A stretch of DNA of 30,139 nucleotides from a virus, in the IMG/VR virus record IMGVR_UViG_3300029319_000314, positions 1 to 30,139 of that record; one strand, 5' to 3'. Of this stretch, positions 1-9,700 are shown piece by piece. Both the position numbers and the translations under genes were made by a program. Below the pieces are notes generated by a model. It was not told where the DNA came from. It saw only the letters and a list, made by a program, of their open reading frames with translations, and ran no database searches. Position 1 is the first letter of the stretch. Each line of letters opens with the position of its first letter.

Positions 1-2
1 AC

Positions 3-2183
3 GGACGCACGTACAGCGACATTTTAGCCGATCAGGCCTACCGCCAGCAGAACGACCCGCGCCTGGAGGCTGCGTTGGACCTGGCCGGGCTGGCAAGCGA
101 CCGCTACATGCAGGGCGGCGAGATGGTCGGCCGCTTGGGTGGCGTGGACACCCTTGCCGCACGGCAGGCGCAGCAAGATGCGATTGAGCGGGAGGCTGAG
201 ATCAGCGGCTTCTTGCGTGGGGCCCGCTCCCTGGCCGGTCGAGAGCAAGACATCGGCGCTCAGATGGATCGCGCTGACCGGCAGCTTGCGCAGGCTGAGA
301 TCTTGGCACCGCAGTATCAGTATGCTGCCGATCTGCAGCGGAGTGATGCGATGCTGCAGCAAGACATTGCCGACCGTGCCCTCGCTCGGGGTTTGACGAT
401 TACCGAGCCGACGACCCGAGAGCGCTTTGAGGAAGGGGTTCGCGGGGCTCAGGAGGCCGAAGCGCTGGCACGAGCTGGAGTGACTGGCTACTTGGATGAC
501 GAGGCTACCCTGGCCCGAGAGCTGGGACTCGACTTAGAGCGAGAGCGCGACCTTACAGCGGTACGCGAAGCAGATCGGGATCGGATGCTGGAGCGTGAGC
601 TGGCAGCGGGCGAAGTGGCGCTGGAAGGTCCGAGCAGGCCACGCACAACGACGATAGCTGGGCGTGAAGCCGGTGCGGAAGAGCGGATGCAGACCGAGCG
701 GTTAGCGTCTGAAGAGCGTCGTCTAAGTGATCAGCTAGATACGGACGAGGCTTTGGCGCGGATAGATGCCAAGAGCCGCACCGACATTCAGAAGCTGATT
801 AATAGCGGCGAGTATGAAAAAGCCGAGCTGCTGATGGAGGGCGAGAAGGCGCTACAAAGTGAGGCGCTGACGTTTGAGCAAGAGAATCTCATCAAGCAGC
901 TTGCAAACGACATAACGATGGGTCGCATCGATGCTGATACTGCGAAGTCGATTCAGCGCACGATAACTCGCGGCGACATTGACATTGCGCAAAAAGAACT
1001 GGATGCCGTTACCGCTACGCTGTCTTCGGAGGAAAAGCGCTTAAGCGAACAGCTTGATACGGACGAAGCCTTGGCGCGAATTGACGCAAAGAGTCGCACC
1101 GATATTCAGCGGATGATTACTGATGGCGAGTATGAGAAGGCTCAATTGCTGATGGACGGTGAGAAAGCGCTACAAAGTGAGGCGCTCACGTTTGAGCAAG
1201 AAAACCTCATCAAGCAGCTTGCAAACGACATAACGATGGGCCGCATCGATGCCGATGCTGCGAAGTCGATTCAGCGCACGATAACTCGCGGCGACATTGA
1301 CATTGCGCAGAAAGAATTGGATGCCGTTACCGCTACGCTGTCTTCGGAGGAAAAGCGCTTAAGCGAACAGCTTGATACAGATGAGGCCTTGGCGCGAATT
1401 GACGCAAAGAGTCGCACCGATATTCAGCGCATGATCACTGATGGCGAGTATGAGAAGGCTCAACTGCTGATGGACGGTGAGAAAGCGCTACAAAGTGAGG
1501 CGCTGACGTTTGAGCAAGAAAACCTCATCAAGCAGCTTGCAAACGACATAACGATGGGTCGCATCGATGCTGATGCTGCGAAGGCGATTCAGCGGTCAAT
1601 TACTGCTGGGGATATAGCTGTTGCCAAAGAGCAGCGCGGTGAGGCGGTTGACGTAGCTAAGGAGGCTCGTGGATCGGCAAAAGAAATTGCCGAGATCGAT
1701 GAAGCGATGCAGACCGAGCGGCTGACCTACGAACAGGCCAACCTGCTAGAGTCGCTAAAGACGGAAGTCACGCTAGGGCGCATCGATGCGGGCACTCGCA
1801 AGTCGATTCAAAACATGGTTATCAAAGGCGATTTGGCTGAGGCCCGACAGCAACTGGCTTATGCCCGGGAAATTGCCGCAGGTCAGGTGACGATTGGCGA
1901 TGAGCAGGTGCCTACGATAGAGGCGGGTCGTTTCAACCTTGAAGAGGCCCTGACCCAGGCTCAGTTAGAGCAGTTGGTCAAGACCGAGCAGGGTCAGTCT
2001 ATTGCCAACTTCATGGCGCTCGTGCAAACGCTGGAGCCAGGATCTGTGGCGCGTGGCGAACTGGAAGCTAAGATTGCCGAAGAGGTAACAGGGTCAATAC
2101 AAGATGAGGCGCTGAAGAGTGTGCTGTTGGAGATGCTGCGTCCCATAGATCTGGGTGGTGAAGAAGAAACGGGGGGTCTTTGA
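3..2183 (+). CDS. Repeat-rich coiled-coil virion protein, 5' end outside window
   Basis: The reading frame is open from the first bases, so the gene starts upstream; 726 residues are visible. A TTG at 75 is only an internal codon. The protein is highly charged (Glu, Asp, Arg, Gln, Ala) and mostly helical in character. It holds about three tandem 106-residue units (about 703-1020, 1021-1338, 1339-1656). Each unit carries two related halves with the pattern RIDA-x5-IQ-x2-I-x2-GD/E-x3-A, so the real period is about 53 residues; a degenerate further copy sits near 1770-1860. Units 2 and 3 are almost identical in DNA, which suggests recent duplication or gene conversion. It lies at the head of the block of large virion genes before the tail fibre. 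From position I infer an internal or ejection protein; no named family is recognised and no enzyme motif is seen. Confidence 0.8.
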   Translation, partial: GRTYSDILADQAYRQQNDPRLEAALDLAGLASDRYMQGGEMVGRLGGVDTLAARQAQQDAIEREAEISGFLRGARSLAGREQDIGAQMDRADRQLAQAEILAPQYQYAADLQRSDAMLQQDIADRALARGLTITEPTTRERFEEGVRGAQEAEALARAGVTGYLDDEATLARELGLDLERERDLTAVREADRDRMLERELAAGEVALEGPSRPRTTTIAGREAGAEERMQTERLASEERRLSDQLDTDEALARIDAKSRTDIQKLINSGEYEKAELLMEGEKALQSEALTFEQENLIKQLANDITMGRIDADTAKSIQRTITRGDIDIAQKELDAVTATLSSEEKRLSEQLDTDEALARIDAKSRTDIQRMITDGEYEKAQLLMDGEKALQSEALTFEQENLIKQLANDITMGRIDADAAKSIQRTITRGDIDIAQKELDAVTATLSSEEKRLSEQLDTDEALARIDAKSRTDIQRMITDGEYEKAQLLMDGEKALQSEALTFEQENLIKQLANDITMGRIDADAAKAIQRSITAGDIAVAKEQRGEAVDVAKEARGSAKEIAEIDEAMQTERLTYEQANLLESLKTEVTLGRIDAGTRKSIQNMVIKGDLAEARQQLAYAREIAAGQVTIGDEQVPTIEAGRFNLEEALTQAQLEQLVKTEQGQSIANFMALVQTLEPGSVARGELEAKIAEEVTGSIQDEALKSVLLEMLRPIDLGGEEETGGL

Positions 2184-2427
2184 CGACACCGACACCGACA
2201 TAGACGTTGATGACGAAGAGGATGTTGGCGGTGAAGAAGAATTGTCGCCTGGATATGCTCAATGGTTAAGAGACAACCCCGAGCCGCCAAGCCCGGCCAG
2301 GCCCAACTACGACAATGCGACAACGGACGCGCAGCGGCGAAGGGCGACAGAGGAATGGGATCGCCAAGTGGCAGCGTGGGAGGATTGGGATCGGCGCAGG
2401 CAGCAGGCAGAAGTTGATTTTGGTTAA
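2155..2427 (+). CDS. Small acidic hypothetical protein
   Basis: A 90-residue frame begins at GTG 2155 inside the end of the preceding gene (29-base overlap), with no good ribosome site, so translation is probably coupled. After a basic start (VKKKRG) comes a strongly acidic stretch of Asp-Thr-Asp and Glu-Glu residues, then a Pro-rich middle and an Arg/Glu-rich helix near the C terminus. No family is recognised. It is kept because it fills the gap between two virion genes on the same strand and ends 17 bases before the next start. A structural or adaptor role is possible, but nothing in the sequence proves it. Confidence 0.55.
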   Translation: MVKKKRGVFDDTDTDIDVDDEEDVGGEEELSPGYAQWLRDNPEPPSPARPNYDNATTDAQRRRATEEWDRQVAAWEDWDRRRQQAEVDFG

Positions 2428-2444
2428 GAAATAAGGAATCGGCC

Positions 2445-2729
2445 ATGGCACTAGCAGCAATATTAGCCGCAGCCCAGATGGGAAAAATGGGCTACGACAT
2501 GTACAACCAGCGGCAGACCCAAGCGGAGCAAGATCGGCTGCGCAAAGAGCGTATGCGCGAACAGGAGTTGATGAACGCTCTCGCTACGCTGCGCCGACAG
2601 CAGCCCCAGCAGCTCAGCATGGCGACCAGCCCGACGCCAGCCCAAGTGGGGCGCGACCACACCTCGGGCCTGCTGGGCAATTTGATTAGAGCGGGCCAGA
2701 TCTACCAAAATTACAAAGCGACGAGCTAG
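2445..2729 (+). CDS. Small internal virion protein candidate
   Basis: This is a 94-residue protein with an AAGGA ribosome site eight bases before ATG. An N-terminal Ala-rich hydrophobic stretch (ALAAILAAAQMG, residues 2-13) is followed by GYDMYNQRQ and a long, highly charged helix (about residues 24-50) rich in Arg, Glu and Gln. A hydrophobic N terminus followed by a charged coiled coil, directly before two very large virion genes and the tail fibre, recalls the layout of T7 gp14 before gp15 and gp16. That comparison rests on position and composition only; no sequence homology was tested. It is separated from the next gene by two bases. Confidence 0.6.
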   Translation: MALAAILAAAQMGKMGYDMYNQRQTQAEQDRLRKERMREQELMNALATLRRQQPQQLSMATSPTPAQVGRDHTSGLLGNLIRAGQIYQNYKATS

Positions 2730-2731
2730 CT

Positions 2732-4717
2732 ATGCAGATGCCTTCTATGCGGCAGCAACTTTTGATAGACCGGGACCGTGGGCTTGCGCTGGGAGCCTTT
2801 CTCGACAAAGTGGTACGAGACGCCAGCGCCAAGCGCAATGTGCCAAAGCTTGTTGGCGCGACCCTTGGCACCAGCCTGCAAGACATTGATGTTGACGCTC
2901 TGTTACGCGCCATCGAAAGAAGTGGAAGCACTGGCGAATCCTTCGACAGGCCAGGGGCATGGAGCGACCTTGGCCAAGAAGCGGAGGACCGGCGCAGGCT
3001 AAAGCGTCGAGAGTTGTATCCCGATGCTTATTTGGCAGAACAAAAAAGACAGGATGAGGCCCGTGCTAGTGCGATACCGGGCCGTGATCCCGGCCTAATT
3101 GATGAATTCAGGCGTATGGGCGGTCAGATGGAGACGCCGGTAGGCCCGGCGCTGCCTGGTGGCCCTGGCATGATGACGCCGGTGGGGCCAGTGGAAAGGC
3201 CAGCCGCTGAAGCAATGCCTGAACAGAAAACGGGCCCGGTATTCCGAGGCGTCAGGCCTGATCTGTTGCGGCACTTACAAAGCATAAGAGTTCCGCAGGC
3301 CACAGCGATTGAGGGAACAGATTATCGCCTTGGAGGTGCCCAAGACACCGGCAATATCTACCGCCAAGTGCCGTACCGCACCGAGGGAAACTGGCGTCGC
3401 GGTGGCGTCGAGTTGCCGTTCCGTACGGAAAGAGAGCGAATAACTGAAGAGGAATTGCTTGAAGAATTAGGAGAAGAAAGGGCTCGGCAAATACGGGAAC
3501 AGGATGCTTTTCCAGATGCTGTTGTTCGGCAACCCGTCGCAGAAAGGCCTGAGCCGCCACAGCGTCCCACGGTCTTTACGCCAGGCGACCAACAGATACT
3601 AAATCGACAAGGGGTGTCTGAATCCCTGCAGACGATTGATCCAAGTGCTTTTGTTGCCGACCAGCAAAGAGGTATGGATCCGCAGCTTGCTGGAGTGGAC
3701 TTAGAAGGCATGGCACCCGAAAGCCCGTCTTTCCTCTCCCGTCTGGGCAGCGGCATAAAAGACAACCCCGAGGTCGCGCTGCAAATAGCTGCGCTTCTTG
3801 GTGGCGTGGGCTCGGGGCTTATGGGCCGAGGCCGCTTAGCCAAGCAGCAGGCAGAGCAAGACGCTGCTAACCGGCAAGCCGCAGCCTATGCAAACGCTAT
3901 TAGCACTTTGACCCGTGGCCGCACTACGCCAGCAATGGCGCCGAGGCAGGTGCGCAGCACTCCCGGCACCGCTGAGACGATCATGGATGTCCTGGGCACA
4001 TTGGGCCAGGGCGGGGCACAGATCATGGCGGGACGCCGCCAGCAGCGCCAGGCCGAAGAAGACCGGCAGCGGGCCCAGGCCATGGAAGATTTTAAGATGC
4101 AGTACATGACCCGGGGTCAGGACATCGAACAGCGGGGTCAGGACATGGACCTGATGGGCCAAATGCTTCGGGCGAGTGGTGGGGCTGGAGCAGGGGGAGC
4201 TAGTGGCGCTGCGGCCCCAGGTGCCAACGAGATAGACGTTTTAGATCAGGTTATTGACGTAGCGGAGCAGCTCTACGAAGGAGCCCCGACCGGGCCCGTC
4301 ATGGGCATGTTCGGCACCAGCCCATACTCCCAGTATCTGGAGTCGGGCCAAGCTGCTTCGCAATACGACGGCTATCGAAACATCATTAAGGGTCAGATCG
4401 CCAAGCTGATCGGTGGCTCTCGTCCGAGTGACTTGGACATGCAGCTAGCTGACCAGATCGTCCCAACGCGACGTGACTTATCCGCACCGCAAAAGTTCAA
4501 TCTGCTGCGCCAGCTCAACCAGTTCCGCAGAGGACACGGCATGGAGGGGAACATCGGCCACATGATCGATCCCGGTGGCCTCACGTTTGCGGCCGGGCAG
4601 GCCGACATGAGCATGAACTTGCAAGCATTGTCTGATGCCCAGCTCTACCAATACGCGCAGCGTAACAGAAACGACCCAGCCGTAGAGGCTGAGCTGAACC
4701 GTCGATTGGGCAACTGA
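2732..4717 (+). CDS. Large internal virion or ejection protein candidate
   Basis: This 661-residue protein has its ATG two bases after the preceding stop and a weak Shine-Dalgarno site, as expected for a coupled operon gene. The N-terminal half is charged and Pro/Gly-rich. Around residues 345-370 there is a Gly/Ala/Leu hydrophobic stretch (LQIAALLGGVGSGLMG) that could insert in a membrane. It is followed by a Gln/Arg/Ala-rich helical region with QRGQDM repeats near residue 465 and a Gly/Ala linker (about 480-500). The C-terminal part is more globular (GQIAKLIGGSRPSDLDMQLA). A size of about 70 kDa, its place before the tail fibre and the amphipathic segments fit an internal core or DNA-ejection protein. 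No enzyme motif was seen. Confidence 0.65.
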   Translation: MQMPSMRQQLLIDRDRGLALGAFLDKVVRDASAKRNVPKLVGATLGTSLQDIDVDALLRAIERSGSTGESFDRPGAWSDLGQEAEDRRRLKRRELYPDAYLAEQKRQDEARASAIPGRDPGLIDEFRRMGGQMETPVGPALPGGPGMMTPVGPVERPAAEAMPEQKTGPVFRGVRPDLLRHLQSIRVPQATAIEGTDYRLGGAQDTGNIYRQVPYRTEGNWRRGGVELPFRTERERITEEELLEELGEERARQIREQDAFPDAVVRQPVAERPEPPQRPTVFTPGDQQILNRQGVSESLQTIDPSAFVADQQRGMDPQLAGVDLEGMAPESPSFLSRLGSGIKDNPEVALQIAALLGGVGSGLMGRGRLAKQQAEQDAANRQAAAYANAISTLTRGRTTPAMAPRQVRSTPGTAETIMDVLGTLGQGGAQIMAGRRQQRQAEEDRQRAQAMEDFKMQYMTRGQDIEQRGQDMDLMGQMLRASGGAGAGGASGAAAPGANEIDVLDQVIDVAEQLYEGAPTGPVMGMFGTSPYSQYLESGQAASQYDGYRNIIKGQIAKLIGGSRPSDLDMQLADQIVPTRRDLSAPQKFNLLRQLNQFRRGHGMEGNIGHMIDPGGLTFAAGQADMSMNLQALSDAQLYQYAQRNRNDPAVEAELNRRLGN

Positions 4718-4718
4718 T

Positions 4719-6752
4719 ATGGCCATCAGCGACGACCTTCTAAGCAAATTTGCTCAGCGCTCAGGCATTCAGCCAGGCCGTAGAGCCCAGGATGACCTAC
4801 TGCGCCGGTTTGGTGAGCGCGTTCAGAGTCGCGGTCGGCAAATCACAAGCATCGAAGACTTTCTAGAGGCCTGGGAGGAGGAGGACGTTGACCTCTTGGA
4901 GCTGCTAGGCAACATCCCCGGCTCGGCCGTCCAATTCGGCGGCGACGTAGCGTCAGCGCTGGGTGAAGTCGTCACCAGCCCGGTGCAGACGGCCAAGGCC
5001 TTGGGAACGCTGGGTGTAGGTGTCGCGGATCTGCCGCTACGAGCAGCAGGTCAGGAGGCTACGGGCATCCAGCGCCGAGGCCGAGAGGCTTTAGGCGAGT
5101 TAGCGGGCGGCATAGCGGGATCGCTTACGCCTCAAGCCCTTACTGAACGGCCTGTAGAAGGATTGGCCAACCTGGCCGTAGGGGGCGGCACAGCGCTGAA
5201 GGGCCTTGGGGCCCTCTCGCGGGTCGGTCGTATGCCCCAGGTCGCTGAGACGCTCCAGAAGGCCGGTAGGGCAGCTATGGCTGCGGATCCCACTACGATG
5301 CCCTTTAGGGCCGCTGCGGGAGCCACAAGGGCTGCAGGGCGAGGCATCGGCCGTATTACGGGCGCAGGCAGACGCCGGGCCCAGGAATTCGGGGAGTCCA
5401 TAGGCGGCGAGACGCCAACCGGGCGCAAGGTGCCCTTATGGAAAGAGGTGCTGGCAGGCGGTGCGGCGTTTACGACGGGCACGTCGCCCGGGACGATCCT
5501 TCTGACGCTGGAAAAAGCCCGGGAAGGGTTGGGCAGTGTCATACGAGAGGCGCGGAATGACCGGGTAGGGGCCTGGGAGGACATCGTCAAGCGGGGCGTA
5601 GAGGCGACGAAAAAGGTACGGACGCAGGCGAATAAACTGTACGAGCAGGGCAAAAACCAGATACAGCAAACGGGTGCTTTAGAGGATCTCGTATCGCATC
5701 AAGAGATTTTGCCGGGCATACAGCAGACGCTGGCGAGATTTGGCGTGCGGATCGATGCAAAGCCCGTAGACATCACAGGGGCCCGGCCGCCCCAGGGGTC
5801 TATGCCCACGGGGGCCTACGCCGACGTGCGTCCTCCAGTGGTCGGACGGAAGACTGAATACGAGGTAAAATTCGATGACAACTCTGCCGTCTCGGAGATT
5901 GGAGCGAATCGCTCAATTATAGCAAAGCAAGTACGTGACCTGCTCAATAACTGGGCAAAGGGTGATGCAGGCACAGACGTAGATGCCATGCGCCTGGAAC
6001 ATATACTGACTCGCCGCAAGCAGATCGATGACTCTATATCGGCCTTGGGGCCCTTGGACAACGTATCGGCCAGCACTCGTGCTATCCTGAGCGATATTCG
6101 CACTCAGCTCCGCAGCAAGTTTGATGAGAAGGTGCAGCAGAGGGGCCTGACGACAGACTATTTTGGCGGCTATGAAGATGCCAAGATCGCCCTGGAAGAG
6201 TATCGGTCCATGCTGGGCTTAGGGCCCGAGATGGTGTCAGAGGCCGGGAAGTTTGGCGATGGCGTGAAGCTAGAGTCCATACGAAAGATGCAGCGGGCCT
6301 TGAATGAGGGAAACGAAAACGTCCTTAACCGCATACGCGGATTAGAAGACATCGCACAGGACAACACCATCATGGCGCGTATGGTTGGTGCCGCCATGCA
6401 GCCGCTGCTCGGCTCGGGCCTGGTCGTGAAGTCTGAGATCAGCCAGGCCTTCCGCGCTGCCGCCGGGCTCGGTGCCGGTTTGTGGAATGCCCCTGCTGTG
6501 GTGCTGTTTTCGCCCCGCGCCGTCAACGAGCTGCTCGTGCGAATGGGAGGCCCTGGCGGGATGGCGATGGGTGCAGCGGCACGAGGGCAGGCGCAGGCTC
6601 TAGTGCAGTCGGTGCGGGCAATGCAGCCCAAGCTCAAGCCCTTGGGCATCGATCTCAAAGACATAGCCAAAGAGGGCATGACGATTGGTGTGCTATTGGA
6701 GCGTTTAAACGAAGTGGCAAATGCTGAAGAGCAGCAAACGATGAGGCGATAA
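4719..6752 (+). CDS. Large virion protein with hydrophobic Gly/Ala segments
   Basis: A 677-residue protein whose ATG follows the previous stop by one base. Residues 65-120 and 130-215 are rich in Gly, Ala and Val (for example LANLAVGGGTALKGLGALS), giving amphipathic or membrane-active character. The middle holds a helical region with Lys, Gln and Asp. Near residues 565-620 there is another hydrophobic Ala/Gly stretch (AAAGLGAGLWNAPAVVLFS). Such alternation is typical of phage proteins ejected with the DNA, and the gene lies immediately before the tail fibre. No lytic transglycosylase motif was recognised by eye, so it is not called a gp16 homologue. It overlaps the tail-fibre start by one base (TAATG). 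Confidence 0.65.
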   Translation: MAISDDLLSKFAQRSGIQPGRRAQDDLLRRFGERVQSRGRQITSIEDFLEAWEEEDVDLLELLGNIPGSAVQFGGDVASALGEVVTSPVQTAKALGTLGVGVADLPLRAAGQEATGIQRRGREALGELAGGIAGSLTPQALTERPVEGLANLAVGGGTALKGLGALSRVGRMPQVAETLQKAGRAAMAADPTTMPFRAAAGATRAAGRGIGRITGAGRRRAQEFGESIGGETPTGRKVPLWKEVLAGGAAFTTGTSPGTILLTLEKAREGLGSVIREARNDRVGAWEDIVKRGVEATKKVRTQANKLYEQGKNQIQQTGALEDLVSHQEILPGIQQTLARFGVRIDAKPVDITGARPPQGSMPTGAYADVRPPVVGRKTEYEVKFDDNSAVSEIGANRSIIAKQVRDLLNNWAKGDAGTDVDAMRLEHILTRRKQIDDSISALGPLDNVSASTRAILSDIRTQLRSKFDEKVQQRGLTTDYFGGYEDAKIALEEYRSMLGLGPEMVSEAGKFGDGVKLESIRKMQRALNEGNENVLNRIRGLEDIAQDNTIMARMVGAAMQPLLGSGLVVKSEISQAFRAAAGLGAGLWNAPAVVLFSPRAVNELLVRMGGPGGMAMGAAARGQAQALVQSVRAMQPKLKPLGIDLKDIAKEGMTIGVLLERLNEVANAEEQQTMRR

Positions 6753-9700
6753 TGGGCACTATATCCAGACAGACGACGTGGGCAACCGGCGATACGCTGA
6801 CCGCCAGCGACCTAAACGGCGAATTCGACAACATACTCAGCACAGCCAACGGCAGTTTAAACGCCGACAACCTGGGCGTCACGGCCGGTCAGGCAGCGGC
6901 TTCCAAGGCGGTAGTGCTGGATAGTAACAAGGACTTTGCCGATACCTCCAGCGGCAACCAGATCCGCAACCTAACAATAAGCGGGTCGCTGAAGATCGGT
7001 ACGACGTTTTTGCCCGATGCTTCGGGCGGGGCCGACCTGGGCAGCACGTCGCTGGAGTGGGGCGATGTCTACATAGCCGATGATAAGAAAATTTATCTCG
7101 GCTCGGACCAAGACATTAGCCTCCAGTATGACGAAACGACTAACAACGCCTTGGAGATTGCCGCAGCCGTCGAAGGGGCTGCACTTGGCATTGTCCTGAA
7201 ATCCGACCAGGGCGACGATGCCGGGGATGAGTGGAAGCTGAACATAGCTGATGGCGGCACCTTAACACTCGGCAATGACATCGCCTCCGCAGGCACGTAC
7301 GTAACCCATCTCACGCTAACGCCCAACTCGACGGTATCCAGCTCGACGCTGGCCCTGGCCGGGGGCCTGACCGTAGCTGGGACGGCAGGGATTACCGGCG
7401 TAGCTACGGTGGGTGGCCTGACGATAGGGTCGGCGGTCATTAACGAAGCCGAGCTGGAAACGATTGACGGCATCACGGCAGGCACCGTCGCGGCCAGTAA
7501 GGCGGTGGTGGTTGACTCTAATAAGGACATAGGGTCATTCCGAAACGTGACGCTTACAGGTGAGTTGGACGCCGCCACAGGCGACTTTTCGGGGGCCGTG
7601 GATATTGCCGGGGATCTGACCCTGTCAGCCGGGGCCGATGGTGCGTTGCAATTTTCCGCAGCTAGTAGCATTAAGGTGCTTGATAATAATTCTGCTGCCT
7701 TGGTCATCGAAGAGGCTGACAATGCCTACATGACCTTTGTGACGACTAACAGCTCGGAAGCCGTCAAGTTTGACAAGGCACTCGACATCAATGCGGCGAT
7801 GCAAATTGATGCGACGGTCACGGTAGGAGCCGACGACCAGGGCTACGACATCATCTTCTACGGCGACACCGCCTCGGCTAACATGACATGGGACACCTCC
7901 GCAGACGACCTGATTTTTAATGGCGCTGCGGGCCTTATAGTTCCCGATGGCCAGCTAACACTTGGGTCTACAGCGCTGGCGGCTACGGCGGCTGAGTTGA
8001 ATGTATTAGACGGGGTCACCGCAGGCACGGTAGCAGCCAGCAAGGGCGTCGTAGTGGACGCCAATAAAGACATCGGGTCATTTAGGAATGTTACACTAAC
8101 AGGCGAGTTGGATGCAGCCACGCTCGACATCAGCGGCAATGCGGACATCGATGGCACGACCAATTTAGATGCTGTAGACATCGACGGAGCCGTGCAGGTC
8201 GATGCCACCGTCACCGTTGGCGTCGATGACACCGGGTATGATGTAAAATTCTTCGGCGCGACCTCGGGCAGCAGCATGTTATGGGACGAGAGTGCCGATG
8301 ACCTGATCCTAACAAATGCCGGGCTGGCCGTGGGCAGCGACGCTACGGGCGACATCTACTACCGTGACAGCAACGGCTTCCTGGCGCGTCTGGGCGTAGG
8401 CAGTAATGGGCAGGTGCTTACAACGAATGGAACCATCCCAAGCTGGGGATCTGCCAGTGGCAGCGGCGACTTCTCTGGCCCCGGCTCTGCTACCGACAAC
8501 GCCATCGTGCGGTTCAATGGCACGGGCGGTAAGACGGGCCAGAACAGCGGCGTAACGATTGACGATAGTAACAACGCCACCGGCTTTGCGAATCTCACGC
8601 TTACGGGCGAACTCGACGCAGCTACGGGCGATTTCAGCGGCGATGTTGACATCGATGGCACCCTCGAAACCGATGCTCTGACCATCGGCGGCACAACGCT
8701 ACTGGCAAACGACAGCAACAACCGCGTCACGACAGCAACGGGCAGTGGCACGCTGAATGGTGAGGCCAACCTGACCTTCGACGGCTCGACGCTGACGGTA
8801 ACAGCAGATCAGCATATTGCCAACGGTAGCGGATTGGTTGTCGGAAATACTGCTCAAGTTTCAACAAATACGCTGACGGGCGAGGCTCAGATTCAAGGCA
8901 CCGCGAACAATGATACACTGTTTTCGATCAGCCGATACAGCGCAGATGGCACACCGTCACGTATTCATTTCGCAAAAAGCCGCAACGCGACCATTGGCAA
9001 CGTGACTGGCGCGGTGCAGAGTGGCGATGATCTTGGGCAGATTGGTTTTTGTGGTAGCGACGGAACTGATTTTAATAATCTGAGTGCGTCTATCGGTGCT
9101 GTTGTATCCGGCACAGTATCTGGTGATACAGTACCCGCAGATTTGGTATTTGGAACGGGTACGAGTGCAACGGAGCGTTTGCGAATCGATGCCTCGGGCA
9201 ACGTCGGGGTCGGCATGACTCCAACCGCGAAACTCCAGTTAAAAATTGCGGGTAACACAAGTGATGGCATATCGATTCAGACAACAGAGGATGGTGGATC
9301 GGCTGAGTATTTTAAAATCGGCATCGGAACACCTTCGGGCTACGGAGCCTCAACGATATTTACTCGCGGCGGTGCTGATGGGTTCACATCTGAGACGATG
9401 AGGTTGACCCATACGGGCGATGTGTTGATTGGCACCACAAGCACCACTAACGCTGGACGATTCAAAGTTCAAAATAGCGATGGCGAATATACAGCCGCCT
9501 TTTTCAACTCTCACTCATCGTCACCTTACGGTTTGTTTTTGAATTTTAGCGGTGACGACCCCGACAACAGTACCACAAATCATTTTCTGCACTGCAAAGA
9601 CACGTCCGCTGATAGACTTAAAATTTGGTCTGATGGCGATGTTGCTAACCACGATGGCACGTATGGCACGCTTTCCGACGCCAAACTAAAACAAGACATC

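Noticed and set aside
7093-8769. Leftward frames of 136-209 codons inside the tail fibre
   Set aside because: These are Ser/Pro/Ala/Val-rich antisense translations of repetitive fibre DNA with no ribosome sites.
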